DNA from: Chitinophaga sp. sic0106
Lineage (GTDB): Bacteria > Bacteroidota > Bacteroidia > Chitinophagales > Chitinophagaceae
DNA: 64,000 bases
Direction of reading: 5' to 3'
Assembly: GCF_019219075.1 (NCBI RefSeq)
Contig: NZ_JAHUWJ010000003.1
Location: 485,189 to 549,188, forward strand
Below are positions 1-6,774 of this stretch, piece after piece (position 1 is the first letter of the stretch; every line of letters starts with the position of its first letter). The notes under the pieces were generated by a model. That model did no database searches and was not told the DNA's origin. It saw nothing but the letters and a program-made list of their open reading frames with translations. The translations under genes and the position numbers were made by a program.

Positions 1-1441
1 CCCGATCACCGCTATAAGCAATTTTATAATCAAACACCGGGCGGTGAGGTTGATTCACCCACACGGCATTCCACTTGTACAGGTCCTTTTTGGTATACCT
101 GGCGAGGATGGCAATCAGGTCGTCCCAGGAAGCATTGCTGTAAGCATATTTTTTAAGGTATTCCCGCACACCTTTCTGGAAATTATCTTTACCCATGAGC
201 AGTTCTATCTGCCGCATCATCACCGGCGCTTTGTGGTAAATGATATCGCCGTACATAGTACCGGCTTCCTTCAGGTTATCCAGCTGCTGGCGGATAGGAT
301 TGGCGCCCTTTGTACGGTCTACATTATACGCTCTGGGGTAGTGGTCCTGCAGGAATCGCAGGTTAAACTGCTCCGCTCCCAGAATATCTTCGGCCACTTT
401 ATCGGCCATGAAATTGGCGAACACTTCTTTCATCCACACATCGTTGAACCATTTCATGGTCACCAGGTCACCGAACCACATATGCGCCGTTTCATGGGAA
501 ATCAGCTGGGTACGGGACAGCAGCTGGTCTTTGGTGGGACTTTGCAGGAAAAAAGCAGATGCCTTGTAATGCACCACTCCAGGGTGTTCCATCCCTCCGA
601 ACTGAAAATCCGGAATGGCGGCATAGCCCATTTTCTGGAACGGATAAGGAATATCAGTCCATTTTTCCAGGAAGCTGACAGACTCCCGATGCAGGCGGAA
701 AATGCTGTCGATATTGCTGCCCGGATCTTTTTCGCGATAGAGGAGAGTCACCGGCTGGCCTTTAATGTCCTGCACGGCCGACTTAAACATCCCTGCTACA
801 AAAGAGAACAGGTAGGTAGGCAATTTTTCTGTTGTGGCAAAATGCCAGGTGGTGGTACCATCGGCATTCACAATGCTATCCTTCGTGGTACCATTGGCCA
901 GCACAGTCCATGAGGAAGGTGCGGCCACAGTAAGGTCGTAGGTTGCCTTCAGGTCCGGCTGATCAAAGCAGGGAAATACAAACCTTGCTCTGTCGGGCAC
1001 AAAGAGTGCGTATAAAAATTCGTTGTTCCGGTTCAGGGAGCCATCACCGGCAAGGAAGGAAATTTCGATTTCATTTTTCCCAGGCAGCAGCAGTGAGGGC
1101 GCTATCACCACATGTTCTTCCTGTACAACAGGTGTCACCGTTTTTCCATTTACCACGAGCGTAGTAATACTTTGCGCAAGTTGTTTAAAGTCGAGCTGTA
1201 AAGTAGGTTGCGCATTTTTCAGGGAGAAGGTAATTTTCTCTTTTGCAGGAATGGTGGCAGTTTTATTGGCAGGAAAACTAAACGACAGTGCATAATTAAT
1301 ATGGCTGATATTATTATAGCGCTGAACTGCCAGCTGTTTGGATACACCGGCGGTAACCGGTACGGAGGCTGACTGTTGCTGGGCATATGCCAGCGGTGCA
1401 GCCGCCAGCAATAAAAGGGATGTCACTAAATTTTTCATCAT
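1..1441 (-). CDS. M1 family zinc metallopeptidase (aminopeptidase N-like), 3' end outside window
   Basis: Translation of the reverse strand from the ATG at 1441 gives an uninterrupted frame that runs off the window edge, so only about the first 480 residues are present. Residues 1-22 form a signal peptide ending in AYAQQ. The gluzincin hallmarks are in place: the substrate-binding GGMEHPG at residues 282-288 and the zinc site H316-E317-T-A-H320 followed 18 residues later by E339. M1 enzymes release N-terminal amino acids from peptides; the signal peptide places this one in the periplasm or outside. The GGMEH rather than GAMEN form is seen in many Bacteroidota and LTA4-hydrolase-like members. 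It diverges from an AraC-type regulator over about 50 bp. Family assignment is firm, exact specificity is not. Confidence 0.93.
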   Translation of the reverse strand, partial: MMKNLVTSLLLLAAAPLAYAQQQSASVPVTAGVSKQLAVQRYNNISHINYALSFSFPANKTATIPAKEKITFSLKNAQPTLQLDFKQLAQSITTLVVNGKTVTPVVQEEHVVIAPSLLLPGKNEIEISFLAGDGSLNRNNEFLYALFVPDRARFVFPCFDQPDLKATYDLTVAAPSSWTVLANGTTKDSIVNADGTTTWHFATTEKLPTYLFSFVAGMFKSAVQDIKGQPVTLLYREKDPGSNIDSIFRLHRESVSFLEKWTDIPYPFQKMGYAAIPDFQFGGMEHPGVVHYKASAFFLQSPTKDQLLSRTQLISHETAHMWFGDLVTMKWFNDVWMKEVFANFMADKVAEDILGAEQFNLRFLQDHYPRAYNVDRTKGANPIRQQLDNLKEAGTMYGDIIYHKAPVMMRQIELLMGKDNFQKGVREYLKKYAYSNASWDDLIAILARYTKKDLYKWNAVWVNQPHRPVFDYKIAYSGDR

Positions 1442-1494
1442 AATTGGTTGGCCGAAGGGTGTAAATATAGGACTTTACGACCTAACTTTAAGGT

Positions 1495-2289
1495 ATGAAA
1501 TACCTGACCATTTACCCCGAAGCGCACCTGCAGCACATTGTCCGGTTTTACTGGATACTGGAAAGCGAGGAAGGCTATACCCACCATTCGCTGGCGGATA
1601 TGTGCCCGGAACTGCTGTTTCACTACAATGGAAGGTTTAATGAATTACTGGGAGATGGCAGTGCCACGCCCAGCTTCACCGCCGGCATACACGGGCAAAG
1701 TGCGCAGGTCAGCAGGTTCAGCATCCACAATGGTTTTGGTATGATAGGCGTATACCTGTACCCGCAAGCCATACCGTTAGTATTTGGCATACCGGCGGCG
1801 GAAGTCACCAACCAGATGCCTGACTTACAATCCCTTTTAAAATCAGCAGCGGCTCCCCTGGAAGAAAGCATTTACCAGGCAGCAAACAACCGCGAACGCA
1901 TACAGCTGATAGAACAGTTTCTGCTGCGCCGGCTGGCCGCCACAGAAAAGCCTGAGCCACCGGTGTTTAAAGCCATTGCAGCCATTATCAATACACATGG
2001 AGAGCATAGCATTGCCGACCTGGCCGCTTCGCATTATTTATCAGAGCGGCAGTTTCAGCGGCAGTTCCACCATTTTACGGGATTTACGCCCAAGTTATTT
2101 TCCCGCATTGCACGCTTTCATGGTGCCATGAAGCGTTATGGCGATAAAAATATATCGCTCACCAGCCTGGCACTGGAATGCGGCTATTATGACCAGGCGC
2201 ACTTTATACACGACTTCAGCCAGTTCTCAGGACAACATCCAAGGATATACTTTTCCGGTAAATCGGGCGCTACCGACTGGATGGAATAA
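1495..2289 (+). CDS. AraC family transcriptional regulator
   Basis: A 264-residue protein. The C-terminal part (about residues 165-260) has the two helix-turn-helix units of AraC/XylS proteins, with SIADLAASHYLSERQFQRQF as the first and the typical LTSLALECGYYDQAHFIHDF second motif ahead of FSGQHPRIY. The N-terminal 150 residues begin with a YLTIYP..L..IVRFYW pattern typical of the DUF6597-type sensory domain. It is a DNA-binding regulator of unknown ligand. It stands divergent to the M1 peptidase and about 75 bp before the VOC gene, so either may be a target; no operator could be recognised. Confidence 0.9.
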   Translation: MKYLTIYPEAHLQHIVRFYWILESEEGYTHHSLADMCPELLFHYNGRFNELLGDGSATPSFTAGIHGQSAQVSRFSIHNGFGMIGVYLYPQAIPLVFGIPAAEVTNQMPDLQSLLKSAAAPLEESIYQAANNRERIQLIEQFLLRRLAATEKPEPPVFKAIAAIINTHGEHSIADLAASHYLSERQFQRQFHHFTGFTPKLFSRIARFHGAMKRYGDKNISLTSLALECGYYDQAHFIHDFSQFSGQHPRIYFSGKSGATDWME

Positions 2290-2326
2290 TGTCGGTTTTT
2301 TACAATTCTGCGGATGCCGATGGTAC

Positions 2327-2334
2327 TAGTTTTG
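2327..2334 (+). promoter_or_regulatory. Bacteroidota-type -7 promoter element before the VOC gene
   Basis: TAGTTTTG matches the Bacteroidota -7 consensus TAnnTTTG and lies 30 bp before the ATG of the VOC-family gene. No convincing -33 TTG was found, so the call rests on the -7 match and its position. Confidence 0.45.
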
Positions 2335-2363
2335 TGGTATAAAATTCATCAAAATACTGAGCT

Positions 2364-2738
2364 ATGAACATTCCTACAGGACACCAAACCATTATGCCCT
2401 ACCTGATCCTTAAGGATGCAGCGGCATTCCTTGATTTTATGCAGCAGGTATTTGGCGCTACCGTTTCTCACAAGTCCATGCAGCCGGATGGGAAAACGAT
2501 CCGCCATGCGGAAGTGCAGTTGGGCAATTCCACCATTATGTTCAGCAATGCCACGAACGAGTATGGTCCGCAACCCGCGGGACTATTCATTTACGTACCT
2601 GATGCGGACGCTACATTCAAAAAGGCACTGGAGCACGGTGGCACCAGCATTATGGAGCCGGCAGACCAGCCTTATGGCCGCAGTGGAGGCATAGCAGACA
2701 CGAATGGCAATTCGTTATGGATCACTTCTGTAAAGTAA
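2364..2738 (+). CDS. VOC superfamily protein (glyoxalase/PhnB-like)
   Basis: A 124-residue protein of one VOC module made of paired beta-alpha-beta-beta-beta units: MPYLILKDAAAFLDFMQQVFGA opens the first half and GLFIYVPDADATFKKALEHGG the second. The opening and the closing GRSGGIADTNGNSLWIT match PhnB/YdcE-like members, which share the fold with glyoxalase I and bleomycin-resistance proteins. Substrate cannot be inferred. It has its own promoter element and is followed by an intrinsic terminator, so it is probably monocistronic. Confidence 0.85.
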   Translation: MNIPTGHQTIMPYLILKDAAAFLDFMQQVFGATVSHKSMQPDGKTIRHAEVQLGNSTIMFSNATNEYGPQPAGLFIYVPDADATFKKALEHGGTSIMEPADQPYGRSGGIADTNGNSLWITSVK

Positions 2739-2742
2739 CTTA

Positions 2743-2780
2743 TCATGGTACGGTTGTGTAGGCCGTACCATGATTTTTTT
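2743..2780 (+). terminator. Intrinsic terminator after the VOC gene
   Basis: An 11-bp perfect stem, TCATGGTACGG paired with CCGTACCATGA across a 9-nt loop, is followed at once by seven T residues. It begins 5 bp after the VOC stop codon. Confidence 0.85.
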
Positions 2781-2838
2781 TATATCTTACAGGAGAATGA
2801 TCTCGTGAGTTTTGCTTCACCATTTGCCAATTCTTATT

Positions 2839-3900
2839 ATGAGACTCGCCACCTGCGCCATCCTATGGTTACTCCTGATAGTAACAACGCCTGTTCAGGC
2901 CCAATTCAGCCAACGTATCGACAGCCTCTTTAGCAGCTATAACCTGCAAAACACTACCGGCATCAGCGTACTGGTAATCAAAGACGGTAAGGTCAGTTAC
3001 AAAAAAGCATTTGGCCTGGCCAACATAGAACAGCACACACCTGCCACGCCTGCTACCAATTACCGGATCGCCTCCGTGACTAAACAATTTACAGCGATGG
3101 CGGTGCTGATACTGGCACAGCAAAAGAAATTGTCGCTGGAAGATCCGATTACCAAATTCTTTCCCGGTTTTCCACCATATGGTAAAGAGGTAACCATCAG
3201 GCGTATGCTACACCATACCGCAGGCTTACCTGACTATGGCAATTTGATGCCGGCCAACCGCACCACTCCCCTCTCGGATGAAGATGTACTGGAGCTGGTG
3301 AGTCAGCAGGACACTGCTGCATTTACGCCTGGTTCCAGGTTTTCGTATAGTAACACTGCCTATGTGTTGCTGGGGCTGATCGTTGCCAAAGCATCGGGCA
3401 AATCATTTGCGCAGTTTTTAAAAGAAAATATTTTTGTGCCGCTGAAAATGCGGAACACCACTACCAATGCCCCGGATGCCAGGATTTTAAACCGCGCCTA
3501 TGGCTACAACCTGCGGGATGGTCAGTTGAAACTGATGGACCAGAGCAGGTATAGTTATCTGTTGGGAGATGGCGGTGTTTATTCTTCTGTAGATGATTTT
3601 TACAAGTGGGATCAGGCGTTATATACAAAACGCTTATTACAACCTGCTTTGCTTAAGGAAATGTTTACCCCTGGCTCCTGGCCAACACCTTCTTTAGGTT
3701 ATGGCTATGGTTGGGAAATTGAAACGAAATATGGGCTGAAGCGTTATGTGCACACTGGTGGTACTACCGGTTTTTCTTCTTACTATGTAAGATATCCGGA
3801 GGCACATTTGTCGATTGTGATTTTTGGCAATCAGAATGATGGGCTGGCACTGGGGCCGTATGTGGAAGCGATTGAGCGTATTTATATTCAGGAGAAATAA
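2839..3900 (+). CDS. Serine hydrolase of the beta-lactamase/penicillin-binding-protein-like family
   Basis: A 353-residue secreted protein. ATG 2839 is preferred over the upstream TTG because it starts directly at a signal peptide (RLATCAILWLLLIVTTPVQAQ). All three active-site elements of class C beta-lactamase-like hydrolases are visible: S79-V-T-K82 (SxxK), Y170-S-N (YxN) and H305-T-G-G (KTG equivalent). Relatives act as D-Ala peptidases, esterases or peptide hydrolases in the periplasm, and few are true beta-lactamases. No C-terminal lipocalin-like domain is present. Stand-alone gene between two terminator or promoter elements; substrate unknown. Confidence 0.92.
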   Translation: MRLATCAILWLLLIVTTPVQAQFSQRIDSLFSSYNLQNTTGISVLVIKDGKVSYKKAFGLANIEQHTPATPATNYRIASVTKQFTAMAVLILAQQKKLSLEDPITKFFPGFPPYGKEVTIRRMLHHTAGLPDYGNLMPANRTTPLSDEDVLELVSQQDTAAFTPGSRFSYSNTAYVLLGLIVAKASGKSFAQFLKENIFVPLKMRNTTTNAPDARILNRAYGYNLRDGQLKLMDQSRYSYLLGDGGVYSSVDDFYKWDQALYTKRLLQPALLKEMFTPGSWPTPSLGYGYGWEIETKYGLKRYVHTGGTTGFSSYYVRYPEAHLSIVIFGNQNDGLALGPYVEAIERIYIQEK

Positions 3901-3937
3901 TTCTACCCGAACTCATTCATCACCTGTAAATAACTCC

Positions 3938-3945
3938 TATTTTTG
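3938..3945 (+). promoter_or_regulatory. Bacteroidota-type -7 promoter element before the 41-residue ORF
   Basis: TATTTTTG fits TAnnTTTG exactly and lies 33 bp before the ATG of the small hydrophobic ORF at 3979, which supports that ORF being expressed. Confidence 0.45.
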
Positions 3946-3978
3946 CTATACACCTATTCGTAGCAAATTCGATTAGTA

Positions 3979-4104
3979 ATGAAAACTAATACCCGAAAGG
4001 AAAAAGTCATAAAATGGTTGAAGCGCCTCGGTTTCTGGGGGTTTATGTTCTTTTTAATCAAAGGGCTTTTCTGGCTTTATTTGATTTACTGGGTGGCTAA
4101 ATAA
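3979..4104 (+). CDS. Small hydrophobic single-span protein, 41 residues
   Basis: An ATG-initiated ORF of 41 codons: a basic N-terminus (MKTNTRKEKVIKWLKRLG) followed by one strongly hydrophobic span rich in aromatic residues (FWGFMFFLIKGLFWLYLIYW) and a short VAK tail. Such positive-inside, FFLIKG-containing miniproteins recur in Bacteroidota genomes in my recollection, without known function. A TAnnTTTG promoter element stands 33 bp upstream, and the stop lies 8 bp from the convergent rph gene. Likely an inner-membrane peptide. Confidence 0.6.
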   Translation: MKTNTRKEKVIKWLKRLGFWGFMFFLIKGLFWLYLIYWVAK

Positions 4105-4112
4105 ATGTGTTG

Positions 4113-6695
4113 CTATAGTATTTCTATAAATCCATCGGTTCCGTTTACCCTGATCTGTTGTCCGTCTTTAATGAGTTGGGTAGCGTCCTGCACACCCACT
4201 ACAGCGGGCAGTCCGTATTCCCTGGCAATGACTGCACCGTGCGTCATCAATCCTCCAACTTCAGTTACCAGTCCTGCAATACCTACAAATACCGGTGTCC
4301 AGCTTGGATCGGTGAACACGGTGACGAGAATATCACCTTTCTCCAGGTGAGCCTCCGTGATGTCGGGGATCACGCGGGCGCGTCCTTCCACGACGCCGGA
4401 TGATACCGCCAATCCAGCGATGGCGTTAGCCGGAAGGTGATCACGTGTATACCTGCCGGTTATGATTTCTCCGTCGGACGTCATCACACGGGGAGGAATC
4501 AATTTTTCAAATGTCAAAAATGCTGCTTTTCTTTCACGGATCAGTTGCTGATCGATGTATTGAGTTTTAATGGCATCCCGCAGTTCCTCAAAACTGAGGT
4601 AGAAGATATCTTCTTTGTCATGTATTACACCGGCCTGCTGCATTTGTAACGCTTCCACCATCAATGCCTGCTTGTATATAAAATTACGCCTGATGATACT
4701 GTATTTTGGGTATTCACGGTAACCACTATAGCCCCGTACCAGCTGAATCATACGTTTCGTTTCGGCTACTTTTTCCTCACTACCGGGCAGTTTTGCAAGG
4801 CGGGAGAGGATGTCCTTTTCTTTGTCAGTGGCGGCTTTTAAACCCTGGTTAAATTTACGTGCAGCCGCACCTGTTTCAAAGTTGCGGATGTTATTGAGGA
4901 GCATTGGCAGGAGGATAGCCGGATTTTCTGCCCAGCGGGTTTTAGTGAGGTCGATTTCACCGGCGCAGCGCATACCGTATTTATCCAGGAATGCCTTGAT
5001 AGCCTGTGCGGATGGCTGACCACCAGCGAAAGCGGGCAGCTGGTCCAGGAAATCTGCGGCGGTGGTGTGTTCCAAGAAGTTCACTACTTCCGGGTAGTTG
5101 CGCAATACATCTGCTACGTTCATGAGGTGGAGCCCCATTTCGGAAGTCACATTATCGGGTACTGATTGTGCGAGGGTGTCAGCCACGTTTTTATCGCCCA
5201 GCCACTGCCGGATGTTTTCATTGAGCCAGGTGGCGGCATTCATGCCGGTGATGATTACGTTTAAGCTTTGCGGATCAAACAGGACCTTTGCTGACTCCCT
5301 GATATGCAAGAGGATAAAATCAATCAGCGCCACTCCGGTTTTTCCTTTTATATCGGCTTTGAGTTGCTCGTGTGCGGCTTGATTAGCGGCGATCAGCTTT
5401 GCTACGATATGCGGATCGTATTCTATTTTGACGTTGTAGTCGTGCATGGGCACGGGGTTGGTATCTTCCTGGTCGACCTTGAATTCGGGACGTTGGAGCA
5501 GGGTAAGCACGGCGTCTTTGATGAGCGGATCTGATTTCCCCAGCACGCCTGTAAACATGGCTCTGCGGGCTGGTACGGCCAGGTCCGGAGCAACGTCTAC
5601 GAATAGTCTGCCGGCGGCCGTGTACATGGGTCGCGGTGTGGTGAGCTGAAACAGGGATAATCCCAGTGGCTTCATGGCATCCGTCATCATTTGCTGGTGG
5701 CCTACGGAGATGTAGGCGTGGAAGTGGGTGTCATCTACCTGCGGAATGGGGAATAGGGTCGTAACAGGGCGACTCTGCACCACATAGAAAGTATCTCCTG
5801 CGAGGCACCATTCAATATCCTGGGGCTGGCCGAAGTGGGCTTCAATATTTCGCCCCAGCTGCGCCAGTGCGAGCAGCTGAGCATCGGTAAGCACTGGTGC
5901 GGATTGCTGGTGGTGTGCAATGGCTTGTTGCCGGGTACCTCCTTCCGGCACCGCGAATATACCGAGTTGCTTGGTTGGTATCTCCCTGACAATAATAGCT
6001 CCCTGCTGTATTTTATAATGATCAGCATTAACCAGGCCTGCTACCATGGCCTCTCCCAGCCCAAAACCAGCATCCACTGCCACTGTTTTCCTGTTGCCTG
6101 TTACCGGGTCAGCGGTGAACATAATTCCCGATGCGTAAGGGAACACCATTTGCTGTACCACTACTGCCAATTGTACTTTCCGGTGATCGAAACCATTTTG
6201 TATACGATAGATAATAGCTCTCTCCGTGAACAAGGAAGCCCAGCATTTGCTGATATGTTGTAAAATGGAGGAGATGCCAATCACGTTTAGATAAGTATCC
6301 TGTTGCCCGGCAAAAGAGGCTGTGGGTAAGTCTTCCGCAGTAGCACTCGACCTTACGGCCACCGGAACGGACTCCCAACCTTGCAGCTGCATGGTTATGG
6401 CTGCGCTGATGTCTGCCGGAACAGGTGCATGCTCAATGATACTACGCAAGGCATTACCTATGGCTGCAATTGCTGAGCGGTCGCTGATTTGTAGTAAGGC
6501 CAGCTGTTCCAGTAGTTTATTCATTTCGGGAGATGCTACCATTACTTTTTGAAAGGCGGCAGTAGTGATGCAAAATCCCGGAGGCACGTGTACGCCTTCG
6601 ATATGGGTAAGTTCTCCGAGGTTGGCACCTTTACCGCCAACAAGGGAGAGCATGGCACGATCGGTTTCGTTAAAGCTGCGAACATAGGACTGCAT
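4113..6695 (-). CDS. rph: Rifamycin-inactivating phosphotransferase (PEP-synthase-like)
   Basis: An 860-residue protein, the usual size of rifampin phosphotransferases and longer than typical PEP synthases. The N-terminal ATP-grasp domain opens with LVGGKGANLGEL and carries FAGQQDTYLNV and a VAVRSSATAEDLPTASF nucleotide-binding loop. A middle region of about 400 residues matches the drug-binding insertion of these enzymes. The C-terminal swivelling domain holds the phosphohistidine in GGLMTHGAVIAREYGLPAVVGV (H819). These enzymes transfer the beta-phosphate of ATP to the C21 hydroxyl of rifamycins, giving AMP and phosphate. The C-terminal PEP-binding barrel of PEP synthase is absent, which supports the Rph assignment. 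Gene stands alone. Confidence 0.85.
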   Translation of the reverse strand: MQSYVRSFNETDRAMLSLVGGKGANLGELTHIEGVHVPPGFCITTAAFQKVMVASPEMNKLLEQLALLQISDRSAIAAIGNALRSIIEHAPVPADISAAITMQLQGWESVPVAVRSSATAEDLPTASFAGQQDTYLNVIGISSILQHISKCWASLFTERAIIYRIQNGFDHRKVQLAVVVQQMVFPYASGIMFTADPVTGNRKTVAVDAGFGLGEAMVAGLVNADHYKIQQGAIIVREIPTKQLGIFAVPEGGTRQQAIAHHQQSAPVLTDAQLLALAQLGRNIEAHFGQPQDIEWCLAGDTFYVVQSRPVTTLFPIPQVDDTHFHAYISVGHQQMMTDAMKPLGLSLFQLTTPRPMYTAAGRLFVDVAPDLAVPARRAMFTGVLGKSDPLIKDAVLTLLQRPEFKVDQEDTNPVPMHDYNVKIEYDPHIVAKLIAANQAAHEQLKADIKGKTGVALIDFILLHIRESAKVLFDPQSLNVIITGMNAATWLNENIRQWLGDKNVADTLAQSVPDNVTSEMGLHLMNVADVLRNYPEVVNFLEHTTAADFLDQLPAFAGGQPSAQAIKAFLDKYGMRCAGEIDLTKTRWAENPAILLPMLLNNIRNFETGAAARKFNQGLKAATDKEKDILSRLAKLPGSEEKVAETKRMIQLVRGYSGYREYPKYSIIRRNFIYKQALMVEALQMQQAGVIHDKEDIFYLSFEELRDAIKTQYIDQQLIRERKAAFLTFEKLIPPRVMTSDGEIITGRYTRDHLPANAIAGLAVSSGVVEGRARVIPDITEAHLEKGDILVTVFTDPSWTPVFVGIAGLVTEVGGLMTHGAVIAREYGLPAVVGVQDATQLIKDGQQIRVNGTDGFIEIL

Positions 6696-6774
6696 GGCGG
6701 GTGGGTGGATTTTTTGGTTTTAGAGAGATGGTAAATTTGTTGTGAATGGTGCGGGCTGCCGGCGCAGCAAGAAG

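Noticed and set aside
44..913. Long plus-strand open frame at the left edge
   Set aside because: It is the shadow of the M1 peptidase; the minus-strand frame has HExxH and GGMEH motifs.
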